Source of the DNA: Formosa sp. Hel3_A1_48
GTDB lineage: Bacteria > Bacteroidota > Bacteroidia > Flavobacteriales > Flavobacteriaceae
Direction: 5' to 3'
Assembly: GCF_001735715.1 (NCBI RefSeq)
Contig: NZ_CP017259.1
Coordinates: forward strand, 989,501-1,053,500
Length of the DNA stretch: 64,000 nucleotides
The notes beneath the pieces were generated by a model. That model was given only the letters and a program-made list of their open reading frames with translations, was not told the origin of the DNA and did no database searches. This document shows, piece by piece, positions 43,222-51,776 of this stretch. The position numbers and the translations under genes were made by a program. The first letter of the stretch is position 1. The number at the start of each line of letters is the position of its first letter.

Positions 43222-43848
43222 ATGAACGCACACACAAAAGATACACAAGATAAAATGACTCCTCAACTAGCAAAGAATACTTTAGTTGAAGGCAACACAC
43301 GTTTTGTTCAAGGCCAACAAGCTGGTCGAGACCTTATGAGTCAAGTGAAACAAACAAGTACTGGACAATATCCGTTTGCTACTGTATTGAGTTGTATAGA
43401 TTCAAGAGTTTCGTCCGAGCTAATATTTGATCAAGGAATTGGTGATATATTCAGTGTTAGAATTGCTGGGAATTTCGTCAACGAGGACATTCTTGGAAGT
43501 ATGGAATTTGCCTGCAAATTGGCAGGAACAAAATTGGTTGTTGTATTAGGGCATACTGCCTGTGGCGCTGTAAAAGGAGCTTGTGATCATGCGCGCCTAG
43601 GAAACCTCACGGCTTTAATAAATAAAATTGAACCTGCTGTAGAAGCCGTTACTGAACCAACAGATGAAAGCCAAAGAAACTCATCCAACATCGATTTTGT
43701 CAATGAAGTAGCAAAAAAGAATGTATATATGACTATTGACAACATTCGTGAATCAAGCCAAGTTCTAAAAGAAATGGAAGATGCTGGCGAAATTGAAATC
43801 GTTGGGGGTATGTATGACATAAAAACTGGAGAAGTAATATTTTATTAA
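43222..43848 (+). CDS. Beta-class carbonic anhydrase
   Basis: 208 residues. It interconverts CO2 and bicarbonate with a zinc ion. Zinc ligands are Cys58 (LSCIDSR), His111 and Cys114 (LGHTACGAVKGAC), and the Asp60-Arg62 pair that gates the active site is intact. The length and the segment GDIFSVRIAGNFVNEDILGS are typical of beta-CAs. No signal peptide is seen, so it is cytoplasmic. It sits between SulP and DUF2490 genes with gaps of 29 and 3 bases, an operon linking anion uptake to CO2/bicarbonate balance. Confidence 0.95.
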   Translation: MNAHTKDTQDKMTPQLAKNTLVEGNTRFVQGQQAGRDLMSQVKQTSTGQYPFATVLSCIDSRVSSELIFDQGIGDIFSVRIAGNFVNEDILGSMEFACKLAGTKLVVVLGHTACGAVKGACDHARLGNLTALINKIEPAVEAVTEPTDESQRNSSNIDFVNEVAKKNVYMTIDNIRESSQVLKEMEDAGEIEIVGGMYDIKTGEVIFY

Positions 43849-43851
43849 TCT

Positions 43852-44532
43852 ATGAAACTCAGATTTATATTGAGCATTGGCCTTCTTTTTTGGGGGTCAA
43901 TGTTTGTTAAAGCTCAAACCGACACTGGAAATTGGCTGATGTATTTTGGCACTAATAAAGTCAGTGAAAAATTCAGTATTCACACAGAAGCTCAATACAG
44001 AAATCATACCATTAGCCCTACAAATATAGAACAGCTATTGCTTCGTACTGGGCTAAATTACCATTTCAGGCCCAACGCATCGGCAACTTTTGGTTACGCA
44101 CATATTGGCAACTATGAATACGACTCTGAAAGGAAAAGTCCAGAAGTTGAAGAGCATCGTATATGGCAACAGTTTTTGACCACCAATACCATTGGTCGGG
44201 TAAAACTGGAACATCGTTATCGGCTGGAAGAACGTTTTGTAGAAGATGATTTCAAAATGCGCTTTCGCTATCGATTAATGGTTTTTATACCTCTAAATCG
44301 TCCTAAAATAGAAGCGGGAGCTCTATACTTAGGTATTTATGATGAGCTATTCATAAATGATAAACGGAATTTTTTTGATCGCAACCGATTGTACGGAGGA
44401 TTAGGCTACCAATATGCAAACAACATACACTTTCAAGTAGGTCTATTGCGCCAAGAAGTACAAACTACTGCCAAAACATTTTTGCAGTTTGGCTTGATTT
44501 TTAATACAGACTTAAGAAATACTAAGAATTAA
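43852..44532 (+). CDS. DUF2490 family outer-membrane protein
   Basis: 226 residues. A signal peptide (MKLRFILSIGLLFWGSMFVKAQ) precedes a beta-barrel-like chain with WLMYFGTNKVSEKFSIHTEA, RYRLEERFVEDDFKMRFRYR and FLQFGLIFNTDLRN, features of DUF2490. The family has no established biochemical role. It starts three bases after the carbonic anhydrase stop, so it belongs to that operon. A passive outer-membrane route for small anions would fit the context but is inference. The stop overlaps the convergent argH stop by four bases. Confidence 0.82.
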   Translation: MKLRFILSIGLLFWGSMFVKAQTDTGNWLMYFGTNKVSEKFSIHTEAQYRNHTISPTNIEQLLLRTGLNYHFRPNASATFGYAHIGNYEYDSERKSPEVEEHRIWQQFLTTNTIGRVKLEHRYRLEERFVEDDFKMRFRYRLMVFIPLNRPKIEAGALYLGIYDELFINDKRNFFDRNRLYGGLGYQYANNIHFQVGLLRQEVQTTAKTFLQFGLIFNTDLRNTKN

Positions 44533-45809
44533 TTTAATTTTGGAAACTTGGCTTTGATTTTGTTCAAAGCCAAGTTATCTATACCGCCAATATGCTTGTG
44601 TTTATGTCGTGTACCGCATGCATAAGATCCGTCTTGAACTTGTGCCCCAATAGTTTGGTAAGCTTCCCTAAACGTCGCGCCATTTTGTACCAGTGAATTG
44701 ATGCTGTCTACAGTAAATAAATACTTATACTTATCATCATCCAAATTCACGGATTTAACTTCAATCTGTTTCAGTCCATAATCAAAAATAGACAATACTG
44801 TTTTTAGTGTCTCAAAAGCTGAAATCATTGGCGATTTTAATAATTGAAAATCCCGATGGTAGCCGCTTGGTAAATTGTTTGTCATCAATTGTATTTGAGA
44901 CGACAATCCTTGTAAGCCATTACATTTCGAACGTATTAATTCAAACACATCTGGATTTTTTTTGTGCGGCATGATGCTACTCCCTGTTGTAAGCTCTTCT
45001 GGAAAGCTGATAAAATCAAAATTTTGACTCATGTACAAGCAGATATCCATTGCAAACTTGGAAAGAGTAAATGCTAGGTTTCCTAAACTCGATGCAATTA
45101 TTTGTTCGTTTTTCCCTCTTGACATTTGAGCAGATACAACATTGTATTTTAAATCTGAAAAATTCAGTAATTCTGTTGTCATCTCACGATCAATTGGGAA
45201 GGAGCTCCCATAGCCAGCTGCAGAACCTAATGGATTTTGATCCACAACTTTTTGTGCTGATTGAAGCACTATAACATCGTCAATAAGAGATTCGGCATAA
45301 GCCGAAAACCAAAGCCCAAAAGACGATGGCATAGCCACTTGAAGATGCGTATAACCAGGCAATAATTCTGACTTATGTTGTTCTGCTAAATTCAATAATG
45401 TATCAAACAAGACTTTAACTTGCTTTTGAATGCTTTTCAAATTATCTTTATAATACAACTGCAAAGCCACCAAAACTTGATCATTTCTTGAGCGTGCAGT
45501 ATGTATTTTTTTTCCAGCAGTGCCAATACGCTGGGTTAGCTCGTGCTCAATTTTAGAGTGAACATCCTCAAACTGATTTTCGATTTTAAAAATACCGCGC
45601 TTTTCTTCTTCTAAAAGTTTGCCGATAGCGCGCTCAACTTGTTCAAGCTCACCCTTGTCTAAAATTCCAATATGGGCTAACATTTTGGCATGTGCAAGGG
45701 AGGCTTGTAAATCGTACTTAGCAATATACAAGTCAATGTCTCGATCATCTCCAACCGTAAACGCTTCAATAGTTTTATCAATAGATACTCCTTTGTCCCA
45801 AAGTTTCAT
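44529..45809 (-). CDS. argH: Argininosuccinate lyase
   Basis: 426 residues. It splits argininosuccinate to arginine and fumarate, the last step of arginine synthesis. The superfamily signature GSSIMPHKKNPD (276-287) includes catalytic Ser277. His155 (GYTHLQVAMP) and HTARSRNDQV (103-112) are also present. It is some 30 residues shorter than E. coli ArgH, missing mainly C-terminal sequence, but all active-site regions are intact. It is the final gene of the arginine operon, three bases after the deacylase gene. Confidence 0.95.
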   Translation of the reverse strand: MKLWDKGVSIDKTIEAFTVGDDRDIDLYIAKYDLQASLAHAKMLAHIGILDKGELEQVERAIGKLLEEEKRGIFKIENQFEDVHSKIEHELTQRIGTAGKKIHTARSRNDQVLVALQLYYKDNLKSIQKQVKVLFDTLLNLAEQHKSELLPGYTHLQVAMPSSFGLWFSAYAESLIDDVIVLQSAQKVVDQNPLGSAAGYGSSFPIDREMTTELLNFSDLKYNVVSAQMSRGKNEQIIASSLGNLAFTLSKFAMDICLYMSQNFDFISFPEELTTGSSIMPHKKNPDVFELIRSKCNGLQGLSSQIQLMTNNLPSGYHRDFQLLKSPMISAFETLKTVLSIFDYGLKQIEVKSVNLDDDKYKYLFTVDSINSLVQNGATFREAYQTIGAQVQDGSYACGTRHKHKHIGGIDNLALNKIKAKFPKLN

Positions 45810-45812
45810 AGA

Positions 45813-46880
45813 TTATAGTATTTTATTTAATAATTGGATATATAATGCAATCCCTTCTTCAATTTCATGTACGTAAATAAACTCATCAGCTGTGTGCGAT
45901 CGAGTACTGTCTCCAGGGCCTAACTTCAGTGAATGACAACTCAACACCGCCTGATCTGAAAGAGTTGGCGAACCGTATGTTTCTCTCCCCAACTCAATCC
46001 CCGCCTGGACTAACGGGTGGTTTTTAGAAATACTAGAGGAATTTAAATTTGTACTTCGCGCTGTTACTTTTGCATTTGGCAAATGCTCTTGTAGGAGAGC
46101 TACAATTTGAGCATTAGAATAACAATCGTTCACGCGCACATCTACCACCATAACAACCTTTGCTGGAACGGCATTATGTTGCTGACCCGCATTAATTTGT
46201 GTCAGTGTCATCTTTACACGGCCCAAAGCCTCAGATTCTTGTTCAAATTGATAGGTCTTTATCCATTCCATCACTGGAATGGCATTGTATAGTGCGTTGT
46301 TCTCATTGGGGTGAGCGGCATGACTCGGCGTTCCTGATACCTCAACATCAAAAACCACCAAACCTTTTTCGGCAACTGCCAAATGCATTTGAGTAGGCTC
46401 ACCAACTATAGCTACATCAATTTTTGGAACAATGCTAAGCATAGAATTGAGGCCATTTGGCCCACTACTTTCTTCTTCTGCTGAGCCCACGAAAACCAAG
46501 TTATAAGCCAATGAATCCCGATCATAAAAATAAGTAAAGGTTGCTAAAAGTGACACCAAACACCCCCCTGCATCGTTACTCCCAAGACCATAAAGCTTGC
46601 CATCTTCAATATGTGCATCAAAAGGGTTTTTAGTGTACCCACTGTTTGGTTTCACGGTATCATGATGAGAATTGAGCAAAAGTGTGGGTTTTGCTGTATC
46701 AAAAGATTTATTAGTTGCCCAAACGTTATTTTGATAGCGATTGTATGGGATTTCGAACCTTTGAAACCATCGTTCCAAAAGCAAGGCCGTTGGGTCTTCT
46801 TCAGATGAAAATGAAGGCGTTTCTATCAAGTTCTTTAATAATTTAATAGCCGACTGAGTAAGAGTGTCTATGGTTATCAT
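45813..46880 (-). CDS. argE: M20 family acyl-ornithine deacylase (ArgE-like)
   Basis: 355 residues. It hydrolyses N-acyl-ornithine to ornithine, or N-acyl-citrulline to citrulline in pathways with acyl-ornithine carbamoyltransferase. In this operon acyl-citrulline is the logical substrate. Metal ligands of the M20 fold are visible: His73 and Asp74 (NSHHDTVKPN), Asp103 (GLGSNDAGG), and the Glu135-Glu136 pair with catalytic Glu (GSAEEESSGPNG). The dimerisation domain spans about 170-280. The start overlaps argB by four bases. Whether the acyl group is acetyl or succinyl cannot be told. Confidence 0.88.
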   Translation of the reverse strand: MITIDTLTQSAIKLLKNLIETPSFSSEEDPTALLLERWFQRFEIPYNRYQNNVWATNKSFDTAKPTLLLNSHHDTVKPNSGYTKNPFDAHIEDGKLYGLGSNDAGGCLVSLLATFTYFYDRDSLAYNLVFVGSAEEESSGPNGLNSMLSIVPKIDVAIVGEPTQMHLAVAEKGLVVFDVEVSGTPSHAAHPNENNALYNAIPVMEWIKTYQFEQESEALGRVKMTLTQINAGQQHNAVPAKVVMVVDVRVNDCYSNAQIVALLQEHLPNAKVTARSTNLNSSSISKNHPLVQAGIELGRETYGSPTLSDQAVLSCHSLKLGPGDSTRSHTADEFIYVHEIEEGIALYIQLLNKIL

Positions 46881-47656
46881 AGTGTTAAAGTTGTGTAGTT
46901 GTTAGAATCCCCCGAAAGCATACTTGGCTGACCAATACATACCCTCGAAACCTGATGTTGTAAAGCTTCAAAGCAATTTTGTAATTTTGGCAACATTCCG
47001 TCTGTAACTAATCCTGATTTTACAAGTTCATCATATATCGGCTTATCTATTGCTTTTATTAATGAATTTTCATCATTCTTGTCTTTTAAAACTCCTTGTT
47101 TTTCAAAACAGTAATATAATGTAACATCAAAAATATCGGCTAGAGATTTTGCTATTGAAGCGGCAATAGTGTCTGCATTGGTGTTGAGTAATTGTCCTTT
47201 TTTATTGTGCGTAATAGCAGAAAAAACTGGCGTTAATCCTGCACTTAACAACATTGAAATATAGTCCGAATTTACATTTTGAATATCCCCCACAAATCCA
47301 TAATCAACATCCAAAACAGGCCGTTTTACAGATTGAATAGAATTAGCATCAGCTCCAGAGCAACCTATAGCGTTACACCCCAGCGCTTGTAGCTGAGCTA
47401 CTATCGAAGTGTTTATTTTTCCAGCATAAACCATAGTGATTACTTCAAGAGTATTAACATCTGTAATACGCCGTCCATCCACCATTTGAACCTCTAATTG
47501 CATTTTTTTTGATAATTCTGTCGCTGATTTCCCACCACCATGTACCAATAGTTTAGATCCATCAATAGCAGCAAATTGAGACAAAAATGAATTTTTGGCT
47601 TCAGGATCATCTAAAATATGACCTCCTATTTTTACAATACTTAGTGACTGTTTCAT
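46877..47656 (-). CDS. argB: N-acyl-glutamate kinase
   Basis: 259 residues of the amino acid kinase family. It phosphorylates N-acetyl- or N-succinyl-glutamate. KIGGHILDD (11-19) and LLVHGGGKSATELSKKM form the ATP and substrate loops. GCSGADANSIQSV and LLNTNADTIAASIAKSLAD are typical ArgB segments. No N-terminal helix of the hexameric arginine-inhibited type is present, so direct arginine inhibition is doubtful. Feedback could instead act at the leader peptide. It overlaps both neighbours by four bases. Confidence 0.93.
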   Translation of the reverse strand: MKQSLSIVKIGGHILDDPEAKNSFLSQFAAIDGSKLLVHGGGKSATELSKKMQLEVQMVDGRRITDVNTLEVITMVYAGKINTSIVAQLQALGCNAIGCSGADANSIQSVKRPVLDVDYGFVGDIQNVNSDYISMLLSAGLTPVFSAITHNKKGQLLNTNADTIAASIAKSLADIFDVTLYYCFEKQGVLKDKNDENSLIKAIDKPIYDELVKSGLVTDGMLPKLQNCFEALQHQVSRVCIGQPSMLSGDSNNYTTLTL

Positions 47657-48588
47657 AATGATTCTAAAATTTGTTTCAACACAATTTGAGCAGCAAAAGT
47701 TCGGTTATTAGATTGGTCGATGCATAAAGACTTTGGGCTATCAAGTACAGCGTCCTCTACCACAACGTTTCGTCGGACTGGAAGGCAATGCATAAATTTA
47801 GCTTTGCCAATTTTCTCTTCTGTAATCATCCAATTTGATTTTGGTTTTAGAATTTTTCCATAATCAGTAAAACAGCTCCAGTTTTTGGCGTAAATAAAAT
47901 CAGCATTTTTAAAAGCTTCTATTTGGTTATTGGATACAGCTGTGTGTTTTACAATTGATGGATCCAAATCATAGCCTTCAGGATGAACTATACTAAAATC
48001 CACATCTTGAAGCTGCATGGTCCGCACAAAAGAATTGGCAACTGCATGCGGTAAAGCTTTTGGATGTGGGGCCCATGAAAGCACAACCTTTGGCTTGATT
48101 TTATCACTTTGCTCTGCAATGGTAATGGCATCCGCTAAACCTTGCAAAGGATGAGCTGTAGCGCTTTCCATATTGATTAGAGGAACTGATGCATAAGCAG
48201 CAAAGGCATTCAAAACCCACTCGGACTGATCCTTGACCTTGTCTGTCAAAGTTGGAAATGCTCTTACACCAATAATGGTGGCGTATTGAGAAATGACTTG
48301 AGCGGCCTCTTTTATATGTTCCGAAGACTGTAAGTCCATAACCGCACCTTCTTCAAACTCTAATTGCCATGCGTCATTGACATTCAAAACAATGACACTC
48401 ATTCCCAAATTTTTAGCTGCCAACTCTGTGCTTATTCGCGTTCTTAAACTTGCATTAAAAAACAATAAGACTAAAGTCTTTTGAGTACCGAGACTACTGT
48501 ACGCATATGGATTGGCTTTTAGTGCAAGGGCATCTTGAACGGTTTTGTTCAAATCTTTAATACTTTTGATGTTTAAAAAGTGATTCAT
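47653..48588 (-). CDS. argF: N-acyl-ornithine carbamoyltransferase
   Basis: 311 residues. It transfers carbamoyl from carbamoyl phosphate to an N-acylated ornithine. The carbamoyl-phosphate motif reads SLRTR (47-51), as in N-acetyl- and N-succinyl-ornithine carbamoyltransferases; ordinary ornithine enzymes have STRTR. GVRAFPTLTDK (107-117) and NMESATAHPLQGLADA (139-154) are also of this subgroup, and the C-terminal loop MHCLPVRRNVVVED closes the site. Bacteroides uses succinyl and Xanthomonas acetyl substrates. The specificity here is undecided. It overlaps argB and argD genes by four bases. Confidence 0.9.
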   Translation of the reverse strand: MNHFLNIKSIKDLNKTVQDALALKANPYAYSSLGTQKTLVLLFFNASLRTRISTELAAKNLGMSVIVLNVNDAWQLEFEEGAVMDLQSSEHIKEAAQVISQYATIIGVRAFPTLTDKVKDQSEWVLNAFAAYASVPLINMESATAHPLQGLADAITIAEQSDKIKPKVVLSWAPHPKALPHAVANSFVRTMQLQDVDFSIVHPEGYDLDPSIVKHTAVSNNQIEAFKNADFIYAKNWSCFTDYGKILKPKSNWMITEEKIGKAKFMHCLPVRRNVVVEDAVLDSPKSLCIDQSNNRTFAAQIVLKQILESL

Positions 48589-49709
48589 AATTCTTGTTTT
48601 AGAGCGCTGAAAAAAGTATCGATATGTTCCTTTTTGATCGTTAAAGGAGGTAAAATGCGTATTAAATTTGGGTTTTTGGAACTTCCTGTAAATATCCTGT
48701 GGTTAAACAGCAGTGATTTCCTTAATTGAGCAACCGGGAATTCAAATTCCAATCCGAGCATCAAACCTCTACCCTTAAGTTGAACAATTTGAGGAATATC
48801 TTTGACAAGTTGCCTAAAATAGAGCTCCATTTGTTGTGCATTATTCATCAAATTTTGACCCTTTAACACGTCTAAAACACTAAGAGTAGCCGCACAGGCC
48901 AAGTGATTTCCTCCAAAGGTTGTTCCTAAAAGTCCGTAAGACGCTTCGATCTCTGGATGAATCAAAATACCCCCGACTGGAAATCCGTTGCCCATACCTT
49001 TGGCCATAGAAATAATATGCGGGGTAATACCATGTTTTTGAAAAGCAAAAAAATCTCCGCTTCGGCCAAAACCAGATTGCACCTCATCGGCAATGAGTAC
49101 AGCACCATAAGTTTTACAAAGCATTTCTAGTCCTTGACAAAACGCTGTAGTAGTTTGATCTAACCCACCTACTCCTTGAATACATTCAATAATAACAGCA
49201 CAGGTTTCTCCTTTTTTAAGCGTGTTCTCTACCGCCTCCAAATCCCCTAATGGATGAAAATCTACTTTTTGCTGTGCATTAAGTGGTGCTATAATATTTG
49301 TATTGTCCGTGCTCGCTACTGCTGCAGAGGTCCGCCCATGAAAAGAATTTTCAAAGGCAATAATGGATGCTTTGTTGGTATGAAATGAGGCTAACTTTAA
49401 AGCATTTTCATTGGCCTCTGCCCCCGAACTACACAGAAATAATTCGTAATTTTGACATCCAGAATCTATGGCCAATTCTTTGGCCAATTCAATTTGTAAT
49501 GGGTTTTTAACCGCATTACTATAAAAACCAATTTGGTTCAGCTGTTGAGTTATGCTCTCAACATATTTAGGATGAGCATGCCCAATAGAAATCACAGCAT
49601 GACCGCCGTAGAGATCCAAATATTGTGTGTCTTGATCATCAAAAACATAGACATCTCTTGCACGAACTGGCGTTACATCAAATAATGGATAAACATCAAA
49701 TAATTTCAT
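48585..49709 (-). CDS. argD: Acyl-ornithine aminotransferase
   Basis: 374 residues, class III PLP aminotransferase. It converts N-acyl-glutamate semialdehyde to N-acyl-ornithine. Lys237 in SMAKGMGNGFPVGG binds PLP, and ADEVQSGFGRSG (207-218) carries the cofactor Asp208. SSGAEANENALKLA (94-107) binds phosphate. The short length, about 30 residues below E. coli ArgD, is usual in Bacteroidota. It overlaps proC and the carbamoyltransferase gene by four bases each, showing tight translational coupling through the operon core. Confidence 0.93.
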   Translation of the reverse strand: MKLFDVYPLFDVTPVRARDVYVFDDQDTQYLDLYGGHAVISIGHAHPKYVESITQQLNQIGFYSNAVKNPLQIELAKELAIDSGCQNYELFLCSSGAEANENALKLASFHTNKASIIAFENSFHGRTSAAVASTDNTNIIAPLNAQQKVDFHPLGDLEAVENTLKKGETCAVIIECIQGVGGLDQTTTAFCQGLEMLCKTYGAVLIADEVQSGFGRSGDFFAFQKHGITPHIISMAKGMGNGFPVGGILIHPEIEASYGLLGTTFGGNHLACAATLSVLDVLKGQNLMNNAQQMELYFRQLVKDIPQIVQLKGRGLMLGLEFEFPVAQLRKSLLFNHRIFTGSSKNPNLIRILPPLTIKKEHIDTFFSALKQEL

Positions 49710-50506
49710 ACTTGATTGGTTTTTATAGCATTAATTTTCTGAAATGAAGCTACCATTCCTTGAATCAAAGAAGAGCTTAAACCCTTGTGTTCCATTTCAT
49801 TCAATCCTTCAATAGTACAGCCCATTGGTGTGGTCACTTTATCTATTTCTTCTTCGGGGTGATGTCCATTTTGTATCAAGAGTTGCGCTGCGCCTTCACT
49901 GGTATGCATAGCCAAGCGTTGCGCTTCTTTAGCATCAAAGCCCAATTGAATAGCGGCTTGAGTTGTGGCACGAATCAAGCGCATCCAAAAAGCAATACCG
50001 CTAGCACACACTACTGTTGCGGCTTGCATTTGCTCTTCCGGAATACAAATTGTTGCTCCAAGTCTATTGAAAATAGCTTCGGCAACAGATAATCTTGATT
50101 TGCCTGTTTGATTACTGCACAAGCAGGTCATGGATTTACCAACAGCAATAGCTGTGTTAGGCATCGCTCTTATGATGTAATTTTGAGCACCAACTATACT
50201 TTCTATTTTAGAAATAGAAAATCCGGTTATAGTCGAAATCACAATGTGCTTTTCTGTAAGATGTGACGCAATTGATTCTAAAATAGATTGTAAATGCGCG
50301 GGCTGAACAGCAAAAATCAGAATATCAGAATTCTGTACAGCTTTGCTATTGTCCGCCGTTAGATGAACATTCTTGTAGCCTTCAAACTCTTGCAGTGCTT
50401 CTAGCCCTCTTCGCGTTAAATATAAAGATGTAATGGCGTTGTTGATAATAAGCCCTTTAGCAATCGAGCGCCCTAGGTTACCTGTTCCAATAATTGCTAT
50501 TTTCAT
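49706..50506 (-). CDS. proC: Pyrroline-5-carboxylate reductase
   Basis: 266 residues. It reduces pyrroline-5-carboxylate to proline with NAD(P)H. IGTGNLGRSIAKGL (6-19) is the dinucleotide-binding loop. RAMPNTAIAVGKSMTCLCSN and the C-terminal VTTPMGCTIEGLNEMEHKGL are family signatures. Its presence inside an arginine operon joins the two glutamate-derived pathways. Pyrroline-5-carboxylate can also form from ornithine through glutamate semialdehyde. It overlaps the upstream mini-SET gene and argD by four bases each. Confidence 0.93.
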   Translation of the reverse strand: MKIAIIGTGNLGRSIAKGLIINNAITSLYLTRRGLEALQEFEGYKNVHLTADNSKAVQNSDILIFAVQPAHLQSILESIASHLTEKHIVISTITGFSISKIESIVGAQNYIIRAMPNTAIAVGKSMTCLCSNQTGKSRLSVAEAIFNRLGATICIPEEQMQAATVVCASGIAFWMRLIRATTQAAIQLGFDAKEAQRLAMHTSEGAAQLLIQNGHHPEEEIDKVTTPMGCTIEGLNEMEHKGLSSSLIQGMVASFQKINAIKTNQV

Positions 50507-50796
50507 AGTTTATAAAGTGTATAATTGAGTGTTAATTCTTCTCCTTTTGAAATTGATCTAATTGTTTTCACAAATCTGTCTTCGCTTATGAAAATTGTCT
50601 CCAAATTTGGAGCTTCTGAATGATTAATAAAACCCCCTAACGGTGTTCTTATAAAACCATTTTCAAATCGATTGTCACGAACATGTGAAATACCTAAAAT
50701 TACCCCCTTCTTGATATCCTCAGAAGCGAATAAGCCCAAACCTTCTATTTTTGATTTGGCAATTGTAAGCTCTTTTGGTAGTGGTCTGTAAGTCAT
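50503..50796 (-). CDS. Minimal SET-domain protein within the arginine operon
   Basis: 97 residues. Only a compact SET core is present. KSKIEGLGLFASEDIKKG (14-31) is the SET N-terminal strand. GGFINHSEAPN (54-64) has the NHS SAM-binding motif, and KGEELTLNYTLY (84-95) has the catalytic-tyrosine segment. No pre-SET or post-SET domain is present. Such proteins are lysine methyltransferases in eukaryotes and some bacteria. A target here is unknown. The gene lies two bases after argC and overlaps proC by four, so it is a genuine member of the operon. Methylation of an operon product or ribosomal protein would be guesswork. Confidence 0.85.
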   Translation of the reverse strand: MTYRPLPKELTIAKSKIEGLGLFASEDIKKGVILGISHVRDNRFENGFIRTPLGGFINHSEAPNLETIFISEDRFVKTIRSISKGEELTLNYTLYKL

Positions 50797-50798
50797 GA

Positions 50799-51776
50799 TT
50801 AGAAATAGCTTGCTTTGAGTTTTAGTCCTGTTTTTTCTTCAATTCCAAACATCAAATTCATGTTTTGAATAGCTTGGCCTGAAGCGCCTTTTAAAAGATT
50901 ATCGATAGCACTAGTTATGAGTAGTTTATTGTTGTATTTCGTAAGATGAAGTATACATTTATTGGTGTTTACCGCCTGCTTGAGATGGACTTCATTTTCA
51001 GAAATAATGGTGAAAGGTGCATCTTTATAAAAAGACTGATAAAGCGATTGAATGGTCTCTAAGCTTTCATCAAGTTCTAAGTATAAGGTCGCAAAAATTC
51101 CACGAGAAAAATTCCCTCTATTTGGAATAAAGTTTAGCGCAGAATCAAACTCTTTTTGTAGTGAAACTAAAGACTCTTTAATTTCCCCTAGATGTTGATG
51201 CCCAAAGGCTTTGTAGTACGAAAAATTATTATCACGCCATGTATAATGAGTTGTGGCGGAAAGTTTTGTTCCAGCACCTGTAGCGCCTGTAACAGCGTTG
51301 ATATGTACTGGGTTTTGAATCAAATGATGAGCTGCCAACGGCAATAGCGCCAGCTGAATCGCTGTTGCAAAACAGCCAGGATTAGCAATATAATTAGCCT
51401 TTATTATCTCCTTTTTATTTAATTCGGGCAGCCCGTATATAAATTGTTTAGCTTGAAAATTAGCTGAAGTTTTTAACCTAAAATCATGACTCAAGTCTAT
51501 GATTTTTGTACAACTTGAAAACTCATGGGCCTCTAAAAACGCTTTTGAATTACCATGCCCTAAACACAAAAACAAAACGTCTATATTTGGATTTATTTGA
51601 TCTGAAAACTGTATAGAAGTTTCGCCTAACAAATCTTGATGAATAGCACTCAATAGTCGCCCCGCACTTGATGTGCTGTACACAAAATTTATGACAGCTT
51701 TTGGGTGATTTAACAACAATCGTATTAGCTCACCAGCAGTGTATCCTGCTCCACCAATTATTCCAACTTGTATCAT
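50799..51776 (-). CDS. argC: N-acyl-gamma-glutamyl-phosphate reductase
   Basis: 325 residues. It reduces acyl-glutamyl phosphate to the semialdehyde with NADPH. GIIGGAGYTAGELIRLLLNHP (5-25) is the dinucleotide-binding start. The catalytic Cys135 sits in NPGCFATAIQLALL, and FYGLP-like FIYGLPELN (112-120) is present. The catalytic His region is GRGIFAT-like NFSRGIFATLYLEL. It follows argG with a four-base overlap and precedes the mini-SET gene. The length is slightly below E. coli ArgC. Confidence 0.94.
   Translation of the reverse strand: MIQVGIIGGAGYTAGELIRLLLNHPKAVINFVYSTSSAGRLLSAIHQDLLGETSIQFSDQINPNIDVLFLCLGHGNSKAFLEAHEFSSCTKIIDLSHDFRLKTSANFQAKQFIYGLPELNKKEIIKANYIANPGCFATAIQLALLPLAAHHLIQNPVHINAVTGATGAGTKLSATTHYTWRDNNFSYYKAFGHQHLGEIKESLVSLQKEFDSALNFIPNRGNFSRGIFATLYLELDESLETIQSLYQSFYKDAPFTIISENEVHLKQAVNTNKCILHLTKYNNKLLITSAIDNLLKGASGQAIQNMNLMFGIEEKTGLKLKASYF

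Noticed and set aside
44529-44532. Truncated argH because of its short length
   Set aside because: The stop overlaps the neighbour cleanly and all active-site regions are present. The missing part is the C-terminal end that varies in the family.
50503-50796. Mini-SET gene as a truncated remnant
   Set aside because: All three SET core motifs are present and both ends are tightly fitted to neighbours (2-base gap, 4-base overlap), so it looks like a complete small protein.
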